Source of the DNA: Takakia lepidozioides
Taxonomy: Eukaryota > Streptophyta > Takakiopsida > Takakiales > Takakiaceae
Direction: 5' to 3'
Assembly: GCA_030704615.1 (NCBI GenBank)
Contig: CM060732.1
Location: forward strand, 23,188,001-23,252,000
DNA: 64,000 nt
Position 1 is the first letter of the stretch. Every line of letters starts with the position of its first letter. A model generated the notes under the pieces. That model did not search any database. It worked only from the letters and a program-made list of their open reading frames with translations, and was not told the DNA's origin. Shown here one piece after another: positions 11,750 to 23,200 of the stretch. Position numbers and translations under genes: made by a program.

Positions 11750-12279
11750 CACGATCCTTGTCTCGTTTCCACCAATCTCTCTCTCCTCTCCCCCACAGAT
11801 AATCCCACGCACTCGCTGCCTCTCAAGCCTCTCGGAAAATCCAACAAGCCCTCTCACTTTGACCCACGGAATACGCTCCAGGAAATCCCACGTGGCTCGG
11901 GAGATGGGTTATTCCAAAGGAAGGAGTTCCCCATGTGGGTCTTGGTCTTGCGCTCAAATCCCTTTCAGGGTTTTGTGCCTGCATAAAATGTGGGCTCTAA
12001 CTTCTAACTAACCCCAAAACTTTCTTCCGAACGGTGTCGTCATCGTCACGAGACTCTGCCCGCAGGCGTGTCCACAGCAACCGCATGCAGAGGGATGGCG
12101 TGTGTATAAAGGGTAGCGATCTGCGAGTCTGGAGCTACCCAACAACCGTTATCGACTTCCTGGCTCTCTACATCTTTGTGGGTTGGCACCAAATTATCGG
12201 CTTGAGCTGAGCTGTGAGAGGGAGGGGGTTGGAAGGGCGGGAGTGCCAGGGAAGGGAAGGTCAGTGCCGGGCAGGAGCG
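11750..12279. promoter_or_regulatory. Short divergent promoter shared by COX6B and QCR8
   Basis: Only 530 bp separate the ATG of COX6B (minus) and that of QCR8 (plus). A TGGGCT 'site II' type element, known from promoters of plant nuclear respiratory genes, is at 11991-11996. TATA-like ATAAAA is next to it. No other gene fits in this gap. Shared control of a complex III and a complex IV subunit is inference from spacing and this one motif. Confidence 0.55.
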
Positions 12280-13885
12280 ATGGGAAAGGCTGCGGTGCGG
12301 CTGAAGGAGGTGGTGTACTCTCTGTCGCCCAACCACCAGCACGTCATGACTGGGTTGATGAAGGGTGCGTCTTACAAGCTGAGCAAAAGGATACATGAGA
12401 ACTGGGTCTCGGCTCTCACTCTGGTCATCCCCGTCGTTGGCACGTACTGGTTTGTTTCTCTCCGAGATTTTCAATGCAGTTCTATGGCAACCGACCTTGT
12501 TCAATGTGTCGCATTCTGTATCTTTTTCTACTTGCACATGGCAATTGTAAGAAAGCGGGCCAGTTCTTTCTTCCTCATTATTGTCTAAATAGGTTTGACG
12601 ACATCTCGTGGGTGGTCACCAGTGTGGGTCTGAGAATAGTCACTGCGAGACCTGGATACCAATGCTTCTTGGAGCGCTGCTTTTTTATTTTCGATATTGG
12701 AGTTTTCATTAAAGACCCTGCCTTGACTCTCACATTTTTCCCCGGTCCTTCTTCTCGGTTAATTCTGGAAATCCAGAACCCTTTTAGTTGTGGCCTCGCA
12801 CAAGTACCGGGCGGAGTTGGAGACCAGTCTTAGGTTTCTTCTCAGATAAGGCACCATTTTGGATCTGCCTGTGTGTTTTCCTCCATCCATTGAAGCATGG
12901 AGAGAGACTTGTGATAATTCAGTCTCGAGCTTGCACCTGCAGCCCACTGTGCCTGGAAGGTTTCTATAGTCTGCATGGGTTTTCTGATATATCTTTAATC
13001 TGTCCTGCTCTTTGTTATGAGAACTTGCTGCACTGATCCTTCTGGGCACTTTCTTTTGTGCCCCCACTGGATCAGAGTTCGACTCCTATATCTTGGAAGC
13101 AGGATTACCCCGTCAAACAGGCTAAGTCCTGGCGGAGAGTAGAAGGATCTGAATCTAAGTCCGCAAGCCTTGACCCTGCTGGATAAATCTGACTTAGAGG
13201 CTGTAGTGTCCAAAGCCATGTCTGTTGCCAGGAAATTGTCTGTTAGGCAGAAAACTTCCCTGAACTTGTTTCCAGTTTCTGACATGGGAGAGGCCATCAT
13301 AGATGACCTCAAGGGTTTACCCACCCTCGGCACTAGAAATTTAAACTCGGGGTGGGAATCCTACCTTTGAACAGCAAACAGAAGCAGAAAGGAAAGGGGG
13401 ATTGCAAATGCCCGTTGTGTGGGCAACCTGAAGACAATATTCACTTTCTGATTCATTGTCCTGGGTACTCTCACCAGAGAGATGTCCTCTTCCAATCCAT
13501 CAAGGGAATTGTGCCTGTACCTCTGTTTACCGACTTTGAAAGTCTCGAGGCTGAGCCAAGAGCCCAGGCACCTTTTGGGGCCTAGTTATTGGGTAAACCA
13601 CACACAGCAGATTGATGCTTGTGTAAAGGGATTTCTAGAGGATATCTGGATCATTGTCTTGTCCAAGGTAAGTCATACGACCGGTGTCAGCCCTTGACAA
13701 AGGTAGTTTCTGTCCCTTTGTGTTCCGCTCAAACTGAGCGCGGGGTCAACGGCCACAAGGCTATGGCAAACATCTTATGAGTACATTCTTTCCTTATCTA
13801 ATGGGATATAAAAATACTTTGGGCTTGTCTGAACAGGTATGCTGAGCACAGCCGGGAGATGGAGAAGCTACACCACCGCTCCTAA
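12280..13885 (+). CDS. QCR8: Cytochrome b-c1 complex subunit 8 (ubiquinone-binding QP-C)
   Basis: Two exons, 12280-12449 and 13837-13885, give a 72-residue protein, the usual plant length. Exon 1 begins MGKAAVRLKEVVYSLSPNHQ and runs to the transmembrane stretch SALTLVIPVVGTY. The donor GTTTGT splits the Trp codon (TG|G). The acceptor GAACAG precedes exon 2, which encodes YAEHSREMEKLHHRS and a TAA. This matches the plant family (GTYWYV...EKLEHRF). The protein is a single-span subunit of mitochondrial complex III near cytochrome b. An upstream in-frame ATG at 12214 would add a Gly/Arg-rich 22-residue leader absent from the family, so I chose 12280. The 1.39-kb intron holds a LINE fragment. Identity is high confidence because the residue split by the intron is restored exactly. 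Confidence 0.92.
13100..13700 (+). pseudogene. LINE-type retroelement fragment in the QCR8 intron
   Basis: Two adjoining frames (13170-13370 and 13352-13585) read as one broken coding sequence. The second has a zinc-binding knuckle, CPLCGQPEDNIHFLIHCPGY, with Arg shortly after, as found C-terminal to the reverse transcriptase of many non-LTR elements. A third frame, to about 13697, reads DACVKGFLEDIW, also like LINE tails. It is a 5'-truncated, frameshifted remnant; no endonuclease or reverse transcriptase core is visible. Confidence 0.5.
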
Positions 13886-14770
13886 AGTGAAGTAGTAGTT
13901 GAGCAAAAGTGCAACCTGCAAGTTGTGTAGCAATGGCACCGCATTTGACATGGACGATTTTTCACATATGGAGAGATTCATATGTATAGATGGCTTTGAT
14001 TAGAGGTGGGTTTTCAAGTACTTTTGAACTGAATGTTTTTGCCTTGGCACAGTTTTTTGTGATTAGTGCTATGAAGGTAACTTGGGTGGAATGTCAATGT
14101 GGTTCTTGAGGTCGCCCGGCCCCCAGTATTATTTTGCACAATTTAGATTTGTTGACAATTTATGACTTGAAACAAGCAGATTATTAGATGGTAGCTTTCT
14201 TATGGTACATTAAATCATGAGAAATAGCCCTAAAACAGGCTCTCATACACAGATTGATGAAATTTTTACCTATCTTTCACAAGTTATATCTTTGGAAGTA
14301 AAGGTTTAAGCTCCTCCTTCAGGAGGGGGTGACATAGGAAGTTGTGCAATGAGAAACTGCAGGTTATCAGTAGTATACACACCAAGTGCTTGTGTGCAGT
14401 AAATGGTAAAAAACCTGAAAAATTTGGTGAATTAGCCTGCAACCTTTTTGTAAGGGTTTGTACACACAAACCCGGGAGGCTTTCAACACCCAATTCGCAA
14501 TGCTGTCATTTGTGGTTACGTAGATCATCGGCGCAAATTTGAGCTTACAGACCTTTGCATAGTTTTCCAACTAATCAGCACTTGTGGTTCTGGTTGGGTC
14601 AATAGTGTGAGGTTTCAGCAACCAGAGGTTGTCTGGGCCGGCCTCATCTGAGGTCCCAAATGTGCCAGAATCTGTCTGGCACAACTTCAAAATATGCATT
14701 CTTCGTCTGTCTGGCCCCCAAATTCCATGGTTTTTACGGTCAAGTGAAAGTGGCAGGGATGCATGCATTT
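13886..14770. other. Intergenic between QCR8 and the PPR gene
   Basis: Convergent gap, expected to hold both 3' UTRs. No coding region or repeat was recognised. Confidence 0.5.
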
Positions 14771-17593
14771 TCACCAGTAGTTCCCACAAGAACAAACCCC
14801 ATCTTGGAAGTGGTGAAAGCGGTTGGCATCTCGTACAACAATTGTTCGAGCTGCAATCTTTGAGATGAACTTGGTGGCTGTGTGGCAGTCACCACAGACC
14901 CGAAGGTTCTTGATGACACGAATCGGCGTGCCAGGGGATGTGCAGATGAGACCAAACGCAATAGCTAGCCTCTCACTGTGGTAACAAAGAGAAAATTCCT
15001 TTTGCTGCTCCTCCACATCGTGCAATACATAGCGTGTGTCAGGCACATACCCGGCCTCCTTCATCTGCCCAGACAATCTATTCAGCTCAGCATGGATTTC
15101 CTCAATTTGTGGATGCACTTCGTCGTCTACAAGAAATGTATGCACCTGGTTGTTCACCTCAATGCAGCTGCGCCCTGGCTCCTTTCTGACACCTCTGTCC
15201 ACCATCATGTTTCTCACCTTTGCAGCGTCGTCCCACCTGCCAGTGGCAGCATAGATGTTTGATAGCAGCACATACGTTGGAGCATGCAGTGGATTCAACT
15301 TGAGAAGACATTTTGCCGCGCGTTCTGCTAACTCCACATTGCCATGAATACTGCAAGCACCAAGCAAGGCTCCCCACACCAGAGCATCTGGTGCCATTGG
15401 CATTTTGTTTATCAAGTCTTCTGCCTCATCCAATCGCCCTGCACGGCCAAGCAGGTCCACCATACAGCCAAAATGATCGACTGTAGGAGTGACGCCATGA
15501 GCCTGAATCATGGATTCAAAGTAGTGGCAACCTTCATCCACCAGGCCCACATGGCTGCATGCTGACAGAACACATATGAAGGTGATTCTGTCTGGCTTCA
15601 AGCCTTCCTTTTGCATTTGGTCAAACAGTTCCAGAGCCTCCCTACCAAAGCCATGCTGAGCATATCCTGCAATCATTGCACTCCATGAGACAACATTTTG
15701 TTGAGCCATATTGTCAAACACTTGACGGGCATCCTTCATGCTCCCGCATTTGGCATACATGTTGACAAGGGCAGTATCCAGAATGATATCTGGCACAATT
15801 CCAGCCTTTAGGATGTCGCTGTGGATCTCTACACCCTTTTCCAGTGCTGCTAGGCTGGCACAGGCCTGGAGAACACAAATGAATGTGACCATGTCAGGTT
15901 TCAACCCTTCCTGTACCATTTGCTCGTAGGTCTCCAAAGCCTCACTACCGCACCTGTGCTGAGCATATCCTGCAATCATTGCACTCCATGAGATCACATT
16001 TCGTTGAGCCATATTGTCAAATACTCCACGTGCATCCTCTATGCTCCCACATTTGGCATACATGTCGACAAGAGCAGTGTCCAGAATGATATCTGGCGCA
16101 ATTCCAGCTTTCATGATCTCAGCATGGACCTCTTTGCCCTTTTCCAGAGCTACCAAGCTGGCACACACCTTGAGAATGCAAATGAACGTAATCTTGTCAG
16201 GTGTCACGCCTTGCTGTATCATTTGCTCATAAATCTGGAAAGCCGCCATAGCATCTCCAAAGCCTCCATACCCTGCAATCATTGCACTCCATGAGACCAC
16301 ATCTCGCTCAGCCATACTGTCAAACACTTTTCGCGCATCCTTTATATTTCCACATTTGGCATACATGTCGACAAGTGTATTCTCCAGCATGATATCCAGC
16401 ACAATTCCAGCTTTCATGATGTCAGCATGGACCTCTTTGCCCTTTTCCATGTCTGCCAGGCTGGCACATGCACTAAGAATGCAAATGAATGTGACTTTGC
16501 TTGGAGTCGCCCCTTCCCCTATCATTTGCTCATAGGTCTCCAATGCCTCCCTACCACACCCATGCTGGGCATATCCTGCGATCATGGCATTCCATGAGGC
16601 TACATCTCGTTGAACCATATTCTCAAACACTTGACGCGCATCCTCTATGTTCCCGCATTTGGCGTACATGTTGAAAAGGGTAGTCTCCAGAATGATATCT
16701 AGCACAATTGCAGCTTTGATAATGTCAGCATGGACCTCTTTGCCCTTTTCAAGGGCTCCAAGGCTGGCACACGCATTGAGAACACAAGCGAATGTGACTT
16801 TGCCAGGGGTCATTCCTTCGTGTTTCATTCGGTCATAGATCTCCAAAGCCTCCCTACCACAACCATGCAGAGCATATCCTGCGATCATTGTGTTCCATGA
16901 AACTTCATCCCTCTTTGCCATATTGTCGAACACTTGGCATGCATCCTTTACACTCCCGCATTTTGCATACATGTCGATGAGGGTATTCTCCAAAATGATA
17001 TCTAGTGCAATTCCAGCTTTGAGGATGTCGGCATGGACCTCCTTGCCCTTATCCAGGGATGTCAGGCTGGCACATGCATTGAGAACAGAAATAAATGTCA
17101 CTCTGTCCGGTGTCACCTGTTCCTGTATCATTTGCTCATAGATCTCCGTGGCCTCCTTGCCACACCTCTGCTTGGCATATCCTGTTAACATTATAGTCCA
17201 TGTAAACACATCTCGTTCAGGCATTTTGTCAAAGACTTGGCGTGCATCCACCATACTTCTGCATTTGGCATACATGTTGACAAGGGTGTTGAGTAGAAAG
17301 AGGCTTGGCTTGAATCCACTTTGGATAATGTGGGCATGCACCTGCTTCCCCTCTGCTAGGGCTTTTTTCTTGATGCACTCCTGCAAGAGACAGACATAAG
17401 TATTGGAGTCTGCCAAAATGCCTCCTTGGTTCAAACTGTGCAGCGCCTGTTTCAGATGTCCTGCCTTGCATAGTATCCTCACATCCCCATGGATGCCAAA
17501 AGAGTCTTTGTTAACTCTCCCTCCTGGCCCTCTTTCAAAAGGCATGGTCGAGGTGCCTGATTCAAACAACTGTGCCTGATTCAACCCTGCCAT
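14771..17593 (-). CDS. PLS-class pentatricopeptide repeat protein with E and DYW domains
   Basis: Intronless, 940 residues. PPR-DYW proteins are organellar C-to-U (or U-to-C) RNA editing factors; the DYW domain is a cytidine-deaminase-like fold. From about residue 60 there are repeated ~101-residue P-L-S triplets, each with an MYAKCG..(K/E)DA..VFD.M module (six MYAKC occurrences), then the E region (HPQIEEIHAELNRLSGQMKEAGYVPDT). The C-terminal domain has the HSE zinc/catalytic signature at ~872-874, CGDCH at 900-904 and ends GNYW instead of DYW. Modules are unusually alike, for example EKGKEVHADI and GIVLDI(I/M)LENTLVDMYAKCG. No clear transit peptide is visible at the N-terminus, so an upstream start or weak targeting is possible. 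RNA target unknown. Confidence 0.93.
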   Translation of the reverse strand: MAGLNQAQLFESGTSTMPFERGPGGRVNKDSFGIHGDVRILCKAGHLKQALHSLNQGGILADSNTYVCLLQECIKKKALAEGKQVHAHIIQSGFKPSLFLLNTLVNMYAKCRSMVDARQVFDKMPERDVFTWTIMLTGYAKQRCGKEATEIYEQMIQEQVTPDRVTFISVLNACASLTSLDKGKEVHADILKAGIALDIILENTLIDMYAKCGSVKDACQVFDNMAKRDEVSWNTMIAGYALHGCGREALEIYDRMKHEGMTPGKVTFACVLNACASLGALEKGKEVHADIIKAAIVLDIILETTLFNMYAKCGNIEDARQVFENMVQRDVASWNAMIAGYAQHGCGREALETYEQMIGEGATPSKVTFICILSACASLADMEKGKEVHADIMKAGIVLDIMLENTLVDMYAKCGNIKDARKVFDSMAERDVVSWSAMIAGYGGFGDAMAAFQIYEQMIQQGVTPDKITFICILKVCASLVALEKGKEVHAEIMKAGIAPDIILDTALVDMYAKCGSIEDARGVFDNMAQRNVISWSAMIAGYAQHRCGSEALETYEQMVQEGLKPDMVTFICVLQACASLAALEKGVEIHSDILKAGIVPDIILDTALVNMYAKCGSMKDARQVFDNMAQQNVVSWSAMIAGYAQHGFGREALELFDQMQKEGLKPDRITFICVLSACSHVGLVDEGCHYFESMIQAHGVTPTVDHFGCMVDLLGRAGRLDEAEDLINKMPMAPDALVWGALLGACSIHGNVELAERAAKCLLKLNPLHAPTYVLLSNIYAATGRWDDAAKVRNMMVDRGVRKEPGRSCIEVNNQVHTFLVDDEVHPQIEEIHAELNRLSGQMKEAGYVPDTRYVLHDVEEQQKEFSLCYHSERLAIAFGLICTSPGTPIRVIKNLRVCGDCHTATKFISKIAARTIVVRDANRFHHFQDGVCSCGNYW

Positions 17594-17947
17594 CCTGCAT
17601 GACTCAGAATTCTCAGTGACATATACCTTGACGCTGAACTCACCTCCAAGCTCCTACATACATCAAAGAAAGATCTCTTCACAAGGGCAGGCCCCTTTGC
17701 TATATATTAATAGGATTTGAGTAGGTTACACTTCCTATAACATTGTGTGAGGGTGCAGGCTTGTAATAGATTACCAATTCAGACACTGGCTGCAATACCA
17801 TTTTTGTCCTTCAATACCTGGAATACACCAAGAAGCACTTCTACCAAGTGCGTTCACATAAAAAGTTACATAAAAAACAACAGCGTAAAACTCGCCTATT
17901 CTGTGTAACCTCCTATGCACCCCAGACACAGAATTTCTGCTCCATTC
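17594..17947. other. Intergenic between PPR and PDF-motif genes
   Basis: It holds the promoter and leader of the PPR gene and the 3' end of the PDF-motif gene, both on the minus strand. Nothing else was recognised. Confidence 0.5.
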
Positions 17948-18788
17948 TTACTCGAGCAACTTTTCCTTCCTTACACTTAACAGAACACCTAATGCACTAG
18001 AGATAAAGATAAGATTTTCAGTAGGTGTGCATCTATAAAGAGGAGACATGTCATACTGGAAGGGTTCGAACGATTCCCCTCGACCTGGGCTAGCTGCAGA
18101 CGTGCGCCTAGCTGCTTCCAGCTTTTCCAATTGACCATCTACCCACGCAGGTTTGTTGCAGCTATCAATCCACAGTACCTGGTTGTTACTCTTGTGCTTG
18201 AAATCTGGTCGACTAGGATTGATCTGCACCCACACTCCATCCCTGCTTCCTTCAGCCACCACTGCCTCCGCAACACATTCTATGAATTCCCCCCCTTGCC
18301 ACAAGTTGCTGACAATCACATCCCATTACTTACACCCTCGCCCTCCGTGTCAGGCACTACTCTGCTTCTGCTGTGCCATAACAGGCATTCACCTTATTAG
18401 CTCGATTGTCCCACCATTGGCCGGGGTCTGAAAAATATTCGTTCCAAAGCTTTTCCTCGTCTCTATTTGGGTTTTTGGGATTTTTGCCTGTGTTGGCAGT
18501 TGGGTTGCTGGATGTGACCACGGACCGTGGCAACTCCATTTTCACCACCTCCGGACGGAATCCTTCCTCAAGCTGCCCTACAATTGGCTTGAAAATGTCC
18601 GAAACAAATCTCAAGGCGGGGTTTGGAAAATTCAGAGCTGCGTCAAGAGCGTACATTCCACCCCTTCTTGAAAATTCCATCCCAGGGGCAGGCTTGCAAG
18701 CAGTGTAGCCTCGGGGAGACTTGGGAGGGCAAACCCCGCAGCCAGCCATGTTCTCCAGGCGTTGCATGCATGCTGTATGCTCTGCCAT
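17948..18788 (-). CDS. Small PDF-motif protein related to organellar ssDNA-binding OSB family
   Basis: Two exons, 18788-18393 and 18223-17948, joined in phase 0 (AAG|GTGAAT donor, GTGCAG|ATC acceptor), give 223 residues. Across the join reads QWWDNRANK then INPSRPDFKHK, followed by LWID and PAWVDGQLEKLEAA. This is the PDF motif (WWD.R...NP..PDFKHK...LW....W) of plant OSB proteins, which bind single-stranded DNA in mitochondria and plastids and restrain recombination. An OB-fold SSB domain, normally N-terminal to the motif, is not visible. The N-terminus has several Cys (AGCGVCPP, YTACKP). So it may be a motif-only relative. Function is inferred from the motif alone. Confidence 0.7.
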
Positions 18789-20276
18789 GGTTGCTCCTTC
18801 TCCAACTAAGTCACCAAATCTTTTTCCAGCTACTCTCGGGGTAGTGAGTGGGAAAGATCACTTTAGCCAACACGCAAGTAAACCCCGACATCGATACACA
18901 AAAAGACTGTCAACTTGCATTTAGATAGCTCACGAACAAGAGAAGTCTGCAATCGGAGCGTCTCAGATGGAATGGTCATCAACCAGGGTCAGATATGCAG
19001 CCATGAACACACACCCTTTCTACAAGGTAACTATGTCAGGACGACAGCAGGCCTCCTCAAAGAAACCTGAGGTGGGGGGGGTGCAATCTTCATCTCTCCA
19101 ACCAATTCACCGAGCAGAACAGGACCCACAACCAGAACACAACTATCATTTCATTAGTGATCAAGAGGGAGGAGATGTAAGGATAGAGTGTGTTAACACA
19201 AACCGTTCGTCAACTGGTTATGGATGTTCAGGTTAACTTAATATGGCAGGGCTCTTGCAAAGTGGGTTTGACATGAGGTTTTGACTTCTCCTTTCATCGT
19301 TCCTCAATCTGTATTGTTAATGACAGACTCGTTCTCGTCATCTCATGTTTGAAGTGTCTGACCCACATAGAACATCTTTCACATCATTTATCACAGGACC
19401 CAAAAGGATTTTATTGAACTGAAAGTGATGTGATGAACTTCACAGCTTGTGGAGTATTGAGGGAGTCAAGCTTCACTAGGCTTTTAGGAGCTGTGGAGTT
19501 GGAGAAAAAATGGTCATGTCCAGTCACAGAGGAAACAAACCATCTGATTTGCAGATTGAATCCGAACGTGAAAGTTTCATTTAATGCTACAACAAAGTTA
19601 CTCTTGCTCTCTATTTTCATGTGAGCTTTCTGACTGGCCCAGGTTGTGCTAGGAGGACAAGCAGTCTACACAACTTCGCTTGAATGCCTTGTGTGCCCTG
19701 AAGTTCTCCTTCAAGATGTTGAGGTTCTCAGTATTCTATTTGAAAAGTCCAAATAGTCCTCGATTTGAACGCTTTGCCCTACCATCGGCGCCACTACTTC
19801 CAGCAGAAGTCGAATACCGCAGTTCCCGCAACTCGGTCCGCAAAATCTATCATGGGAGAGGCCACCCTCACACAAACGTTCTTGTTAGACCAGGTAAACG
19901 TTCAAATGAATACAAAACCCCAGCATTTTACGCACCCCCTTCCATCAATTGAATAAGCCTTGCAGGTTATCCCAAGCTTCTTTGCCAGCCCCTACAGGTG
20001 CTAAGAAACATCTTTGTCAACCTATAACACATGAATATAAACATTCCCACCTTCACCTTCGCTATCAGGAGAGATATTTGAATGAATTGCCAATGGGCGC
20101 TATGGTACTCAGAAGGGTAGAAATCAAGAGACCACCATATACAAATAACAAATCAAAGCAGACCAAAGCATGGTTCTAGCTCCACTGCAGATGTACCCCA
20201 TTATAGACAGATGGGCAACTTTAGTCTGGTGGCCAGTTTAAGCCATTGGCTTCCTGAATCAAGAGAGCATGGACCT
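18789..20276. other. Intergenic, no gene recognised
   Basis: Several frames of 60-90 codons exist on both strands but none shows a domain or consistent splice-linked continuation. Some of 19390-20160 may be decayed transposon DNA; I cannot assign a family. Confidence 0.4.
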
Positions 20277-23200
20277 TCAATTTGGAAAACCTTGAAATTT
20301 CTCAAGTTTAAGGATGAAGGGGCTCACATGTTGCAGGCGATACAGAATGCGACACTCACTTTCACAGAGAGCAACTGCCAGCTCTGCTAACTTGGGCTGA
20401 CTGCTGCCTCCAGTGCTTTTTGAGTAAGGAAGCTCCACATTTTTCTGAGATACACATCAGCAATATGTTGAAGACATAACTTACAAGGAACCATGGGATG
20501 TCCATCACTGACTCTGCAAATATGAACCCAACCAATCCAAAGCCACACAAGAATCTCTTTCTACAAGCACAAGATGACAACCATTGCATATGCATGCAAT
20601 TTATCTCCAAGCTCAAGTCTGGGGTGTTTACCTCTAGAAACCTGGTGTAGTTTGCTATGGATGTCTCACAGACTGCCAATATGAGCTCATAAGCTCTCAT
20701 TTCATCCTCTTCAGAGAGCAAAGATTGCTTATCTGTGGATCTGCTCCCTGCTGCCTTAGCTGCTGCAGCCATCTACCTGGGCCATTCCAGTACCATTGGT
20801 CCTATAATTCCAAGAGTACTCCAGCAGCATACAAAAGTACGAGTGAGACAGAGAGTCGAGTAAGCATGAAGTGTTATTTGCAAGCGTCCTCTACCTTTCG
20901 GGCAATGGTGCTTCACCCAATGCAGTTGCAACAGATTGGGTCTACGATCATACTCCCTAAAAGGATAGGCAAACCAGATTCAAAAGGATGGAAGTGCATT
21001 GAACAAAAGAGATTAGAGTAAGAGTGGACCCAGAAGCATCTCACACCTGAGAGAATTTAGGAGCAAATGATGCTGGGCTCACAGCAAGGCGGGCGTAAGC
21101 GAGTAGCTGTGCTGGCATGCCATCCCTTCTTACTGGAAACCTCTGAGGCCTAATTCTGTTAGGGATCAACATTTGTGTGACAGCAAAGGCAACCTGCACC
21201 ATTACAATTTGAAATATCCCCAACCATTGATCTGGTAGACAAGTAAAATACTTCCAAAGGCCAGGTTTTGTTTTAACTATCTCATGCAGTGGACAGATAA
21301 TGAATAGATAGGCAGGTGGGGAGAGATAATTCACCTTGAAAGAGAAGGCAAGAGATCTAAGAGAACAGAAACAAAATGCACAGCTCCATTATCTATGGCT
21401 GAAGTTCAGGGATGGATACGAAGACAGTCCATGTTCATTAAGAGCTGAAAGCTTGGCCTCATACAAATCATCATTTTGATCCAAAGTCACTTGCAGCTCC
21501 ACAGAGTCGTCGGGATTAAGTTCCGATGGAATAAACCCATATGCAAGTAGAAGCTCACTGTTGGACCTGTTTCCATAGGAGAGAAATACCTGAAACATGC
21601 ATGAGTGTTAAACTCTGACAAGCTATGTAATCAGCAAACGTAAAAGCATCGGCTCCTCTCTGTTGTCATGTTGCTGACAAGATTCTATGATTGGTTCAAG
21701 TGTCATCATATGCTTTCTTTCATCCATTGTCTTGCTCAGCAGCTCTGTGGCCTAGAAACCTTTTCAAAACCAGAGCATTTACAAACATTGAGGGGTTTCT
21801 GTGATCCTTGTAGGTAAAGAACACTAGAATCTGTGGTAGCATGTCTCTCATTAACAGACCAACCTGTTCCCCGGGTTCATAGCTGCGCTCCGTGCCAAAT
21901 ACCACAGACTTTCCATCACTGCGGTAGTCCAAAAATGTGTCTGCCTGCTCTCCACCAAGAAAAGATCTCACAACTTACACTGAAGTCACTATATACTGAA
22001 TCAGTATAATCCGCTACAATTTTCTACACCACATGCTGGTAAAATAGGTCACTACTCAAGCTGCCATCAAGCAGGTGAAGGCTTGCTAGCAGGCTTACAA
22101 GGCATGGCTCCAACATTATGCTTTCACATCAACCCCATTGGATTTAGAGAGACGCGTGTCTGAATTTAGAAAGAACTAAGCTTTTGGAGAAAGTTACCTG
22201 GGGACTGTGGTTTAACATGTCAGCCCATGGCACCAGTGCCAGCTGCCCTGATGACGGCAATCTTACCTAACCAGTTCCCACATCTGAATAATTAGTCATT
22301 CTGAAATATCCATCTTCTTTTCTTTACTTGTTGGTTACAAGATACTGTAGGGATGCCTACTTCTATCATAGCTCACAGAGAATCATCAGTGGGACAACTT
22401 GCCACTGCACCATTCTAGTTCCTTCTCACTTCACAGCACAAGAACACAGTACAGACAAGGTTGTAACTTCAGATACATAAATGTCTGCCTTGGCGCACCT
22501 TTCTTACCATGGCAGCACAAACACTCACAGGAGATAGCACTCTGCATGCTATCCCAAAAACTTTTAGGATGTGAGATAATCCCTCTTTTTGTCCACCTCC
22601 ATATTTTCTTTACGAATGGATCCCAAAGGTTGCAATCACTCTAGCCATAAGCTTAAGACTTGCCACTTGGTAAAGTCACTCATTTGCCAAATGACCCGAA
22701 AGTGAGAAGGTGAGGGACGACTTACAAGGCGGGAGAAGAGAATGCCAAATGCCCACTTGAATGTCTCCAACGTATAAACCTACCAATATCACCTAGTTAG
22801 ATGATGTGAAAGAGCACCGAACGATCGTGTTCACAATCCGAGTGATAATAAGCAATTGTGGAGGACCACTTGGACAGCACACAAGACTATATGACATGGA
22901 GGACAACAAGCACAGCAGGAGAGATGTAATACCTTAGATGGAAACAGCTCAGGATGCTTAGCAAAAATGGTGACCTGCAAATCTTCATACCTGTAATATG
23001 ACTCCTGTGAGTGCCTCTTGACAAAAAACCAGACTTGGGTATAACTGTACTCCACATGCAGGTCTGAATAGCAGCACATTTCTGACCAGCACCACTAGAA
23101 CCTAAAGCTAGCGCAAGTATTTCCAAGGGAAAGACAGCATACGTTACAGTGACATCGGTAATGCAGTGCAAGGCCTGCTCTCTGAGAGGTGACGCTGCCA

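Noticed and set aside
12214-12279. Upstream ATG extending QCR8 by 22 residues
   Set aside because: Gly/Arg-rich leader not found in the family; the next ATG gives the standard MGK start and 72-residue length.
18061-18085. GGTTCGAACGATTCC resembling a tRNA T-arm
   Set aside because: It lies inside the PDF-motif coding exon on the opposite strand and no acceptor stem or anticodon arm fits.
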